This document shows positions 10,930 through 19,161 of a stretch of DNA of 54,009 bases, piece by piece. Position 1 is the first letter of the stretch, and each line of letters begins with the position of its first letter. The stretch comes from Gemmatimonadota bacterium (GTDB lineage Bacteria; Gemmatimonadota; Gemmatimonadetes; Gemmatimonadales; GWC2-71-9): positions 1 through 54,009 of the forward strand of contig JADFIT010000007.1 of assembly GCA_022566515.1 (NCBI GenBank), given 5' to 3'. A program made the translations under genes and the position numbers. The notes below the pieces were generated by a model. It was not told the origin of the DNA, ran no database searches, and was given only the letters and a program-made list of their open reading frames with translations.

Positions 10930-12098
10930 AAGTTGCCACAGCAGGTGACGCACTTAGGGAGCGGTTCCGCATACTCAGGGAGAAGGAATTCCCCTGGACC
11001 GCTGAAACCACCTACCTGAATAACGCGAGCATCGGCCCCATTCCGGAGCGAACCAGGAGGTGCCTCGATGCGTTCAACGCTCGGCGTACCGCCCCCTATC
11101 TGCTTCCCGACACCGATCTCCAGCAGATTTTGCGCGATGCCCGAGCTGCTGCGGCTCGGCTCATCCACTCCGACGTAACCGAAATCGGGCTTGCTACCAA
11201 CACGAGCCATGGCCTGAGCCTCGCCGCTTCGGCCTTGCCGATTCGCAAGGGCGACATTGTGCTCGTGCCGGACAAGGAGTTCCCCGCCAACGTCTACCCC
11301 TGGTTACTGCTGCGCGACAAAGGCGTCGACGTCGAGTTCGCTCCGAGCACTCCGGAGGGATGGCCGAATGAGGAGTACCTGTTGGAACGGCTGACGGACC
11401 CACGGGTGCGGGTGCTTGCGATCTCGTTCGTTCAGTTCTCCAACGGATACCGCGCTGACCTCAACCGGCTGTCGGAAGCTTGCCGCGAGCACAACGTGTT
11501 CTTCGTCGTAGACGCAATTCAAGGATTGGGCCAATGCACGCTGGACGTGCGTGAAACGCCGATCGACATTCTGGCCAGCGGTGGTCAGAAGTGGCTGTTG
11601 TCACCGTGGGGATCCGGCTTCGTCTATGTGCGTCAGGCCCTACTCGAAGTGCTCGACCCCGTGGTGTGCGGATGGATGGCCTTCGAAGGTACTGACGATT
11701 TTACACAGTTGACGGATTATCAACCGAAATTTCATCTCGACGGGCGGCGGTTCGAGATGATCACGCTGCCGTTTCAGGATTTTATGGGCATGACAGAGAG
11801 CCTCACCATGCTGATGGAGCTGGGGCTCGAGAACATCGCGGCGTACACGCGGTTGCTAAAGGAACCGTTACTCCGGCTCGGCGATGAAGGACGGTTCGAC
11901 ATCACCTCCCCCACAGATTCCAGCCACGAATCAGCCATCGTCTGCGTTGCGCCTCGGAATCTGACCGGTGCATTTCAAAGGTTGAACGAAGCAAACGTGG
12001 TATGCTCGATGCGCGAAGGATCTATTCGGCTGTCGCCGCACTTTTACAACACGGTGGAGGAGATGGAGCGAGTTGCCGGGATTCTGGCGGAAGGGTAG
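10926..12098 (+). CDS. Class V aminotransferase (PLP-dependent)
   Basis: A fold-type I PLP enzyme of about 390 residues. The Schiff-base Lys lies in LASGGQKWLLSPWGSGF, the PLP-ring Asp in FFVVDAIQGLGQ, and the N-terminal LNNASIGPIPERT matches the class V (NifS/kynureninase/isopenicillin-epimerase) start. There is no cysteine-desulfurase active-site Cys loop that I can identify. ATG 10926 overlaps the ABC exporter stop as ATGA; an upstream in-frame GTG at 10917 would add three residues. Co-transcription suggests a link to whatever the exporter carries, but the substrate is unknown. Its stop is followed directly by a GGACGGAA tandem repeat. Confidence 0.88.
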   Translation: MKVATAGDALRERFRILREKEFPWTAETTYLNNASIGPIPERTRRCLDAFNARRTAPYLLPDTDLQQILRDARAAAARLIHSDVTEIGLATNTSHGLSLAASALPIRKGDIVLVPDKEFPANVYPWLLLRDKGVDVEFAPSTPEGWPNEEYLLERLTDPRVRVLAISFVQFSNGYRADLNRLSEACREHNVFFVVDAIQGLGQCTLDVRETPIDILASGGQKWLLSPWGSGFVYVRQALLEVLDPVVCGWMAFEGTDDFTQLTDYQPKFHLDGRRFEMITLPFQDFMGMTESLTMLMELGLENIAAYTRLLKEPLLRLGDEGRFDITSPTDSSHESAIVCVAPRNLTGAFQRLNEANVVCSMREGSIRLSPHFYNTVEEMERVAGILAEG

Positions 12099-12100
12099 GA

Positions 12101-12116
12101 GGACGGAAGGACGGAA
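12101..12116 (+). repeat. GGACGGAA x2 directly after aminotransferase stop
   Basis: Two perfect octamers, starting two bases after the TAG. The 17-bp block GGACGGAAGGACGGAAA (12101-12117) recurs in inverted orientation at 12573-12589, so the pair brackets the four-helix-bundle gene. See also the other post-stop repeats in this window. Confidence 0.9.
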
Positions 12117-12131
12117 AGCGTGAAAACCGTC

Positions 12132-12497
12132 TTATCTAGACTCACGTTTTCCCATCGATCTATACAAGCCCCAAAGAAGCTTGCCAGTCGTTTCTCGCAA
12201 AGCATCCACCTGTTGCCAATCTGCATCGTCAAAGAAATCCAGGTCCCCAGCAAGCATTAACAGGTAGGTGAGCTCGGAAAACGATCCGAGGGCGATATCC
12301 AGATACCGTCTAAACTCCCGGTGCCCTCGCTTGGCTGCGCCTTCAGCGATATTGGACGAGATGGAGACCGCTGACCGCCGAGCCTGAGAGGTTATTCCGA
12401 ACATCTCTTCTCTTGGAAAACACCGCGTGATCCGGTAGACACAAAGCGTCAGTTGATGGGCAGCGCGCCAAGCTTCCAATCGTTCGAACGGCATCAT
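12132..12497 (-). CDS. Four-helix-bundle protein (23S rRNA intervening-sequence type)
   Basis: Members of this family are small helical proteins first met inside intervening sequences of 23S rRNA genes, and are also scattered singly in genomes; molecular function is unclear. The 121-residue product starts MPFERLEAWRAAHQLT after an extra Met and shows the family signature: RSAVSISSNIAEGAAKRGHREFRRYLDIALGS (read as SAVSISSNIAEGA followed by the FRRYL helix) and then ELTYLLMLA. It is convergent with the aminotransferase and lies downstream of tyrS on the same strand. Inverted copies of an octamer repeat flank it, which is consistent with insertion as a unit. Confidence 0.88.
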   Translation of the reverse strand: MMPFERLEAWRAAHQLTLCVYRITRCFPREEMFGITSQARRSAVSISSNIAEGAAKRGHREFRRYLDIALGSFSELTYLLMLAGDLDFFDDADWQQVDALRETTGKLLWGLYRSMGKRESR

Positions 12498-12573
12498 ATT
12501 GCACGCTACATCCTTCGGCCCGTGCCACCACCATCATTCTATCGCCGCGTCGAATCAATCTAATGCACCGCCT

Positions 12574-12604
12574 TTCCGTCCTTCCGTCCTTCCGTCCTTC
12601 CGTC
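12574..12604 (-). repeat. TTCCGTCC x3.9, reaching the tyrS stop codon
   Basis: Nearly four perfect octamers; the array ends inside the tyrS TGA (complement of 12603-12605). Read in the tyrS sense strand it is GGACGGAA repeats, the same unit and same sense polarity as the array after the convergent aminotransferase gene. Confidence 0.92.
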
Positions 12605-13871
12605 ACCCCGTCACCTTCACAATCACGTCTTTCTTCTTCCCTCTCCGCAACCAGAGATAGCGATCCGCAAGCAGCGAGTAATCGGCTACGGTTGCCTCGC
12701 CGTGCGCCCGCTCGCCGTTGATGTACACACCGCCCTGCTGTAGTTGTCGCCGCGCGTCGCCTTTCGAGTCCGTCAGGCCCGCAGCAGAGATGAGATCGAC
12801 AACGGTCGACGGTAGATCGTTGCGGTTCGTCGTCCATGAGGGCAGTTCGGCCTCCAACGTCTCCCACACGTCCAGAGAAGCCGCGCGGATGATGTCGACG
12901 TTGAGTCGGTCGAAAAACACGTTCGAAGCAGTCCTTACCCGTCCCGCAACGTCCACGCCATGGATTCGCTCCGTGAGATCCTGTGCCAGTGCGCGATGAG
13001 GAATCCGCGCACCGGGATCTCCGTGGTGCTCTGCTAACAGGCCCGCGATGTCGTCGCTGGATTTGAACGTCAAAACCTTGAGGTACGACTCCACGTCGCG
13101 GTCGTCGGCGTTGATCCAGAACTGGTAGAACCTGTACGGAGACGTCAGCTCAGGATCCAACCACACGGCTCCTTCCGCCGTCTTGCCGAATTTGGCCCCA
13201 CTCGACGTCGTGATCAGCGGGGCACAGAGCGCGTGTGCCGCACCGCTGTCGATACGCCTGATCAGCTCCGTGCCTGCCGTGATATTCCCCCACTGGTCGC
13301 TTCCACCCAACTGCAACTCGCAGCCGTGGGTACGGTATAAATGAAGGAAGTCGTATCCCTGGAGCAGCATGTAGGTGAATTCCGTGAACGATATTCCGGA
13401 CTCCAGTCGTGTCTTGACTGATTCCTTTTGCAACATGAGCGAAACAGTGAAGTGCTTCCCGATATCACGCAGAAACTCGATCAGCCCCAGCGAGCATAGC
13501 CAATCGGCGTTGTTGACCATTTTGGCTGCATTCGAGCCAGAGAACTCCATGAAGCGCTCGAGTTGGGACCGTTGCCTGGCAACATTCGCCTCGACGTCGG
13601 CATCGTCGAGCAACGGCCGCTCGGCGTCCCTACCGCTGGGATCGCCGATCAACCCGGTGCCGCCCCCGACGAGCACGATGGGCGTGCCTCCGGCCCGCTG
13701 TAGGTGGGCGAGAAGCATGACGAGTACCAGGTTACCGATCTGGAGGCTCTTGGCCGTCGGATCGAACCCGCCGTACCCGGTGATCGGTCCCTTGGCGAGA
13801 CGGTCAGCCAGGCCGGGGGTCACGTCGTGGATCATGCCACGCCAGGTGAGTTCTTCGAGCAAAGTGTCCAT
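12603..13871 (-). CDS. tyrS: Tyrosyl-tRNA synthetase
   Basis: Charges tRNA-Tyr. The 422-residue class I synthetase has the TyrRS form of the HIGH motif (GGFDPTAKSLQIGN), the GLIGDPSGR loop, the tyrosine-binding TYMLLQGYDFLHLY and QLGGSDQWGNI segments, and a KFGKT loop in place of KMSKS. An S4-like RNA-binding domain ends the protein (about residues 355-420, DARRQLQQGGVYINGERA). This is the TyrRS subclass with a C-terminal S4 domain, of normal length. It is transcribed away from the PBP gene, with about 69 bp between the starts. Confidence 0.98.
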   Translation of the reverse strand: MDTLLEELTWRGMIHDVTPGLADRLAKGPITGYGGFDPTAKSLQIGNLVLVMLLAHLQRAGGTPIVLVGGGTGLIGDPSGRDAERPLLDDADVEANVARQRSQLERFMEFSGSNAAKMVNNADWLCSLGLIEFLRDIGKHFTVSLMLQKESVKTRLESGISFTEFTYMLLQGYDFLHLYRTHGCELQLGGSDQWGNITAGTELIRRIDSGAAHALCAPLITTSSGAKFGKTAEGAVWLDPELTSPYRFYQFWINADDRDVESYLKVLTFKSSDDIAGLLAEHHGDPGARIPHRALAQDLTERIHGVDVAGRVRTASNVFFDRLNVDIIRAASLDVWETLEAELPSWTTNRNDLPSTVVDLISAAGLTDSKGDARRQLQQGGVYINGERAHGEATVADYSLLADRYLWLRRGKKKDVIVKVTG

Positions 13872-13940
13872 CGCGGCGAAGGTTACGAAGCGGGGTAACC
13901 GCTGGCAAGCCGACCTGGTTCTAACTACGTTGAAGGACCG

Positions 13941-16163
13941 ATGGTATCTCCTCTAAAGCCCCTGGTTGCCATGTGGCGCAAGCCGGAAACCCGCCGGAAT
14001 GTGGGTTTCAGTTTCTTTGCCGTGATGGGTCTCGGCATGGGTGTGGCGTTCGGCTCGTGGACCCGGGCCTGCGCCGGCACGTCGTGTCCTTCCATCAGCT
14101 ACCTGGAAACGTGGCAGCCGGAGCAGTCGGCCAAGTTCTATGCTGCCGACGGCCGGTTGATTCGAGACTTCGGCGAGACGCGCACGATCGTCGCCTTGGA
14201 GGCGATGTCACCCGCCATTCCCGCGGCCTTTCTCGCCGCCGAGGATAGGCGTTTCTTCCAGCATTCGGGTGTGGATTACCGGGGGTTCATCCGTCAGTTC
14301 CGGAACCTGATGCTCGGCCGGCGGTTGGCCGGCGGCTCCACCATCACCATGCAACTCGCCCGGAACGTGTTCAGGACAAAGCTCCCGTGGGAGAGAAGCA
14401 TTCAAAGGAAGGTGCGGGAGATCCAGGTGGCCCTGGAGTTGGAGCGAACCTATCCCAAAGAACGCATTCTGGAGCTGTATCTCAACCAGATCTTCCTCGG
14501 CGGCCGGATCAACGGCGTCGAGGAGGCGGCACGTCGCTACTTCGGAAAATCATCTTCCCAGGTCAACGTTGCCGAAGCCGCGCTGCTGGCGGCCCTCGCC
14601 CCCCGGCCCAATAGCTACCAGCCGAGGGGTAACCCAGAGAGCGCGTTGCTCCATCGCAACATAGTGCTCAACTCCATGCGAGATGAGGGCTACCTCACCC
14701 CCGAAGAGGCTGAACAGTGGAAAGCACACCCGATCGAGGTGAGTTCTCGTGAGGACTTCCTGGGTGTGGGGGAATATTTCGTGGAGTGGGTGCGGAAACA
14801 ACTCTATGCGAGGTTCGGAGACGCATTGTTCGATAAGGGTTTTCGCGTCTATACCACCCTCGACCTTTCCATGCAGTTGTCGGCCGAGCGCGCCCTCGAG
14901 AAACGGCTCCGAGAAATCGAGGCCGGAAACCTCAGGCCGCAGGATTCGACCTACGGCCTGCGTGAGTTCCCACATCCCTCCTACAAACAAATCCACGACA
15001 GTCTCGGGGGAGTCCTTTCTGAGTCGAGTGAGATGCCCTACCTGCAGGGGGCGTTGATAACGATGGAGGCGGAGAACGGCTATGTACGAGCGATGGTTGG
15101 CGGGCGGAACTACGATGAGTCGAAGTTCAACCGCGCCACCCAAGCGCTACGGCAGCCTGGTTCCACATTCAAGCCGTTCGTTTATTCGGCCGCGATTCGA
15201 GCCAACCGTCCCGCCAGTCATATCATCGTGGATTCGGCCATCAGCATCTTCCAGCCGACCACCGGCCAACCCTGGGAGCCGCGTAACTTCGAAGGCGACT
15301 ATCGCGGCCCGATGACCTTGCGACAGGGGCTGCGCACGTCGCGGAACTTGATCGCAATCCAGTTGGGCCGCGAGATAGGCGTGAACACGTTCGTAGGCGA
15401 GGCGTTGCGGTACAAGCTGTCGACTCGGATTCCTACCGTTCCCTCCACCGCCATCGGTGGCGGGGAGGTGTATCCCATCGAAATGGTGTCGGCGTACACG
15501 GGCTTCGCGACCCTCGGCGTGCATGCGGCTCCCTTGGGCATCCTCCGGGTGGAAGACGCAGAGGGCAACATCGTGTGGCAGCCCCAGGTGCGGACGGAGC
15601 GGATCATGGATCGTGAGCACGCATGGATCATGAACAGCATGCTGCAGGAGGTGGTGAATGTTCCGACGGGCACGGCTTGGGGTGCCATCCGGTCGCGCGG
15701 GAGATTCCCGCGAAGCATTCTCGCCGGTGGCAAGACAGGCACCACGAACGACGGCACCGACGTCTGGTTCATGGGGTTCACGCCGGAACTGGTGACCGGC
15801 ATCTGGATGGGGTTCGACAGGCCCCAGCGAATCATGGACGCGGCGACAGGCGGAGGCCTCGCGGCGCCGGCGTGGGCGGAATACATGAACGAGGTCTATG
15901 CCCGGCGCGCCGCCCCGGACTCGGCACCGTGGCGACGCCCCGCGTCGCTCATCACCCGGCAGGTGGACAAATTCACCGGCTTTCTGGCAACACGGTTCTG
16001 CCCCATTCACGAGCGATATCAAGAGTGGTACATCCCGGGCACAGAGCCCACGGAGTACTGTCCGTACCATCCGGATCCGTTCCGATTTGGGATCAGCAGC
16101 TCGGCCGGCGGCCCTCCAGGTGGCTGGAACGCCCAGATCCACCGCAGCACTGTAGGTCGCTGA
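13941..16163 (+). CDS. Class A penicillin-binding protein (glycosyltransferase/transpeptidase)
   Basis: Bifunctional cell-wall synthase anchored in the inner membrane, 740 residues. One N-terminal membrane span (about residues 20-38). The GT51 domain shows AAEDRRFFQHSGVDYRG and GGSTITMQLARNVF, including the catalytic Glu and the lipid II-binding segment. The transpeptidase domain has the SxxK serine in PGSTFKPF, the SRN triad in RTSRNLIAIQ, and KTGTTNDG. The C-terminal tail carries two CPxH motifs (FCPIH and YCPYH) about 25 residues apart, an unusual addition. It is probably mrcA/pbp1A-like, but class A PBPs are hard to split, so no symbol is given. Confidence 0.95.
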   Translation: MVSPLKPLVAMWRKPETRRNVGFSFFAVMGLGMGVAFGSWTRACAGTSCPSISYLETWQPEQSAKFYAADGRLIRDFGETRTIVALEAMSPAIPAAFLAAEDRRFFQHSGVDYRGFIRQFRNLMLGRRLAGGSTITMQLARNVFRTKLPWERSIQRKVREIQVALELERTYPKERILELYLNQIFLGGRINGVEEAARRYFGKSSSQVNVAEAALLAALAPRPNSYQPRGNPESALLHRNIVLNSMRDEGYLTPEEAEQWKAHPIEVSSREDFLGVGEYFVEWVRKQLYARFGDALFDKGFRVYTTLDLSMQLSAERALEKRLREIEAGNLRPQDSTYGLREFPHPSYKQIHDSLGGVLSESSEMPYLQGALITMEAENGYVRAMVGGRNYDESKFNRATQALRQPGSTFKPFVYSAAIRANRPASHIIVDSAISIFQPTTGQPWEPRNFEGDYRGPMTLRQGLRTSRNLIAIQLGREIGVNTFVGEALRYKLSTRIPTVPSTAIGGGEVYPIEMVSAYTGFATLGVHAAPLGILRVEDAEGNIVWQPQVRTERIMDREHAWIMNSMLQEVVNVPTGTAWGAIRSRGRFPRSILAGGKTGTTNDGTDVWFMGFTPELVTGIWMGFDRPQRIMDAATGGGLAAPAWAEYMNEVYARRAAPDSAPWRRPASLITRQVDKFTGFLATRFCPIHERYQEWYIPGTEPTEYCPYHPDPFRFGISSSAGGPPGGWNAQIHRSTVGR

Positions 16164-16197
16164 CCTGCTGAAGATCGCCGCAAGAGCCGTCTATACC

Positions 16198-17403
16198 GTG
16201 TCCGGCCCCGTAATCGTCGACGGGGCCGTTCTCATTGGTGAAGACGGTCGGATCGCAGAGGTCGGAACGGCCGAAAAGGTGTCTCAGCCGGAGAGCGCCG
16301 GCACCGTCGAATTGCCCGACACCATCCTGATGCCGGGTTTGGTGAACCTCCACACCCATCTGGAGCTGACGGCCCTCGGTGGCAGGATCGAGGAGGACGA
16401 CTTCTTCCAGTGGATTCAGCACGTGAGGAACGCCAAGGCGGAATTGGCGCTGGAGGCGTTCCGGGAATCCGCCGGGCAGGGCGTAAGGGATGGGTGGCGT
16501 TGGGGCATCACGACGGTAGCGGACACCGGAGACAGTGGAGCCGTGGTCGACGCATTGACCGACCTGGGCGGTCGTGGCGTCGTCTACCAAGAAGTCTTCG
16601 GGCCGCACCCGGCCGATGCCGCCGAGGCCTTCGCTGCGCTGGAGAAGACCGTGGAGGAACTGATCGTCAGGGCCGGCGATTCGGTGCGGATCGGCGTGTC
16701 GCCCCACGCTCCCTACACGGTTAGCCAGCCGCTCTATCGACTGGTGGTGGAGTTTGCCAAGAGCCAGAGCCTCCCTGTTGCTGTTCATATTGCGGAATCA
16801 CACGCGGAAGTCGATCTGGTCACCCAGGGGAAAGGGCAGTTTGCCGAGGCATGGAGCCGCAGGGGCATTCCTGAGATTGCCACGGCCCGATCGCCGGTGG
16901 CCTACCTCCACGAACTCGGAGTGCTCAGGGAGGGACTCCTGGCCGTTCACGCAGTGCAGACCGACCTGGCCGACGCGAAGCTCCTGGGGGATCACGGGTG
17001 CAGCGTTGCATTGTGTCCCCAGTCCAACGTGCGTCATGGGCATGGAGCACCGCCAATAGGTCGCTTCCGGGAAGCAGGATTGGCGATGGGGCTGGGTACG
17101 GATTCAGTGGCTAGCGTGGGATCGCTGGACTTGTTTCGCGAGATGCGACATGTTCGCCGCCTTGGAGGATTGAGTGCCGCAGAGGTCATCGAGCTGGCCA
17201 CGCTGGCCGGAGCGCGTGCCTTGGGGCTGGAGGGGCAAATCGGGTCGCTGCAGGTTGGGAAGTGGGCCGATATGTGTGTCCTCCGAATGGCCCCGGGTGG
17301 GTGGTCAAGCCCGGAAACCATGGCGGAGGGGATCCTCGACACCGCTGCCGGCGATGTCGTCCAGACGTACGTTGCAGGCCGGTGTGTGTACGATGCCTGC
17401 TAA
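16198..17403 (+). CDS. Metal-dependent amidohydrolase (cytosine deaminase/chlorohydrolase-like)
   Basis: A TIM-barrel hydrolase of the ATZ/TRZ-SsnA-deaminase group. Seen: metal ligands HTHLE (in MPGLVNLHTHLEL), VSPHAPYT, VAVHIAESHAEV, CPQSNVRHGHG and the catalytic/metal Asp in GLGTDSVAS, followed by LGLEGQIGSLQVGKWAD. The GTG start at 16198 gives 401 residues but omits the usual first beta strand; the same frame reads LLKIAARAVYTVSGPVI back to CTG codons at 16165 and 16168, immediately after the PBP stop, so translation may begin at a rare CTG. The substrate is not determinable from sequence. Confidence 0.9.
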   Translation: MSGPVIVDGAVLIGEDGRIAEVGTAEKVSQPESAGTVELPDTILMPGLVNLHTHLELTALGGRIEEDDFFQWIQHVRNAKAELALEAFRESAGQGVRDGWRWGITTVADTGDSGAVVDALTDLGGRGVVYQEVFGPHPADAAEAFAALEKTVEELIVRAGDSVRIGVSPHAPYTVSQPLYRLVVEFAKSQSLPVAVHIAESHAEVDLVTQGKGQFAEAWSRRGIPEIATARSPVAYLHELGVLREGLLAVHAVQTDLADAKLLGDHGCSVALCPQSNVRHGHGAPPIGRFREAGLAMGLGTDSVASVGSLDLFREMRHVRRLGGLSAAEVIELATLAGARALGLEGQIGSLQVGKWADMCVLRMAPGGWSSPETMAEGILDTAAGDVVQTYVAGRCVYDAC

Positions 17404-17421
17404 CCCGCACTGCGAATATCG

Positions 17422-17877
17422 ATGAAAGTCCAACGACACGCCGCCATAATCCGCATCGTCCGGCGGGAACGCGTTCACAACCAGGAGAAGTTGCGCGAAT
17501 TGCTGCACGACGAGGGGATCGCCGTGACCCAAGCGACGTTGTCGCGGGACCTACACAACCTTGGCCTGTCCAAGGTGACCGACCCGGCCGGTGGGTCGTT
17601 CTATGCGGTCCCGTCGGCGCAACTGGCTCCCTTCCCTCCGGTGGAGCAGCTGGTGTCCACCCTCCTCCTCAGCATCGACGGCGTCGGCCCCTTCGCGGTG
17701 GTCAAGACGCCTCCCGGGAGTGCCGAGGCTCTGGGCGGGTCGTTGGACCATGCCTCGTGGGAGGATGTGTTGGGGACGATTGCCGGCGACGACACCCTCT
17801 TGATCATCACCCGGAGCGAGGCGGCTCGAGCCAGGGTTGCCAAGCGTCTCGGCGACCTGGCCGGAATCAAGAGTTGA
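17422..17877 (+). CDS. argR: Arginine repressor ArgR
   Basis: Hexameric arginine-responsive DNA-binding regulator. The 151-residue product has the N-terminal winged helix (RHAAIIRIVRRERVHNQEKL, then VTQATLSRDLHNLGLSKV with the conserved SRDL recognition helix) and the C-terminal arginine-binding/oligomerisation domain with GTIAGDDTLLIITRS. The C-terminal half is a little divergent (GVGPFAVVKTPPGSAEALGGSLD) but the TxPGxA and GTIAGDDT motifs hold. It sits just upstream of argG-argH, and a good ARG box lies 15 bp past its stop, so it most likely represses that operon. Confidence 0.95.
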   Translation: MKVQRHAAIIRIVRRERVHNQEKLRELLHDEGIAVTQATLSRDLHNLGLSKVTDPAGGSFYAVPSAQLAPFPPVEQLVSTLLLSIDGVGPFAVVKTPPGSAEALGGSLDHASWEDVLGTIAGDDTLLIITRSEAARARVAKRLGDLAGIKS

Positions 17878-17909
17878 CAGGACCCGGGCCTGCTGTATTA
17901 TTATTCACT
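17874..17909 (+). promoter_or_regulatory. argGH promoter with ARG box
   Basis: A -35 TTGACA (17874-17879) overlaps the argR stop codon, 16 bp precede a -10 TATTAT (17896-17901), and an ARG-box-like palindrome TGTATTATTATTCA (17894-17907) covers the -10. It matches the TGAATWWWWATTCA core at 13 of 14 positions. ArgR bound here would block RNA polymerase directly. argG begins about 30 bp further on. Confidence 0.8.
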
Positions 17910-17937
17910 CTAGCGCATAAATCTTCATCAAGCGAGA

Positions 17938-19161
17938 GTGCCGATGGGCCCCCTGGTGGTGTTGGCGTATTCTGGCGGACTCGATACCTCTGCGATCGTC
18001 CCCTGGTTGAAGGAAACGTACGATGCTCGGGTTCTGTGCTTCGCCGCGGATGTGGGGCAGGGGGCAGGCGAACTCGACGGGATCGAGGAGAGAGCCATCC
18101 GGTCCGGCGCGGTTGGGTGTGTGGTCGAAGATCTCAGAGAGGAATTCATCCGCGATTTCGTCTTTCCCACGATCAAATCAGGGGCTGTATATGCCCGGGA
18201 ATACTTGCTGGGTACGGCGATGGCCCGACCGGTGATCGCGGCGGCCCAGGTAGCTGCGGCCCGAGAGGCGAATGCCGACATCTTGGCTCACGGGTGCACG
18301 GGCAAAGGGAACGATCAGGTGCGTTTCGAACTTACCTACGGAATCTTGGCGCCGGATCTTGGCATCATTGCTCCCTGGCGGGAATGGAGTTTCGAGGGGC
18401 GTGAGGATCTCCTGCGCTACTTGGCCGCCAAGGGCATTGAGGTTGCGGCATCGTTAGAAAAGCCGTACTCCCGGGATCGCAATCTCTGGCACTGTTCCCA
18501 CGAGGGCGGCGTATTGGAGGATCTCGCGACGCCCGCGCCCGACGATCTGTTCTTGATGACCAGTGACCCGTGCGACGCCCCGGACACTCCGCAGGACGTG
18601 CAGATCGAGTTTGAGGCCGGCGAACCTGTGGCGGTAGACGGGGTTCCGCTGGGGCCCGTGGCGTTAGTGGAACACCTGAACGCCGTGGCGGGTGCGCACG
18701 GGGTCGGGCGTGCCGACGTTGTGGAAGACCGACTCGTGGGTATGAAGTCACGCGGCGTGTATGAGACTCCTGCTGGGACCGTGCTGCGAGCCGCCCATCG
18801 CGAACTCGAACAGATCGTGCTCGACCGCCGGACGCTGAGTCTGAAAGACCAAATCGCTCCGCGGTACGCCGATCTGCTTTACGAGGGCCGTTGGTGGACG
18901 GCTGAGCGCGAGGCGCTGGATGCATTGTTCGCGACTACGCAGCGGCGTGTGACCGGAGACATCGAGCTGCGTCTGTTCAAGGGGAGCGTCTCGGTCCGCG
19001 CACGGCGGAGCCCGTTCAGCCTCTACTCCGCCAAACACGTTACCTTTGAAGCCGACGACGTGTATGACCAAGCCGATGCCGGAGGGTTCATCCGGTTGTA
19101 CGGCCTACAGGAGCGACTGGCATCCGAGCTGCGCAAATCGGAGGAGAACGCGTTGGTGTGA
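17938..19161 (+). CDS. argG: Argininosuccinate synthase
   Basis: Condenses citrulline with aspartate using ATP, the penultimate step of arginine synthesis. The 407-residue product starts (GTG, with an in-frame ATG at 17944) with MGPLVVLAYSGGLDTSAIV, the PP-loop ATP site SGGLDTS. Further landmarks are DVGQGAGELDGIEERA, the citrulline/aspartate-binding HGCTGKGNDQVRFEL, EKPYSRDRNLWHCSHEGG and GVYETPAGTVL. Length is normal. Its stop overlaps argH as GTGA. Confidence 0.98.
   Translation: MPMGPLVVLAYSGGLDTSAIVPWLKETYDARVLCFAADVGQGAGELDGIEERAIRSGAVGCVVEDLREEFIRDFVFPTIKSGAVYAREYLLGTAMARPVIAAAQVAAAREANADILAHGCTGKGNDQVRFELTYGILAPDLGIIAPWREWSFEGREDLLRYLAAKGIEVAASLEKPYSRDRNLWHCSHEGGVLEDLATPAPDDLFLMTSDPCDAPDTPQDVQIEFEAGEPVAVDGVPLGPVALVEHLNAVAGAHGVGRADVVEDRLVGMKSRGVYETPAGTVLRAAHRELEQIVLDRRTLSLKDQIAPRYADLLYEGRWWTAEREALDALFATTQRRVTGDIELRLFKGSVSVRARRSPFSLYSAKHVTFEADDVYDQADAGGFIRLYGLQERLASELRKSEENALV

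Noticed and set aside
15147-16142. 331-codon minus-strand frame in the PBP gene
   Set aside because: Overlaps the invariant transpeptidase motifs of the sense gene; no family resemblance.
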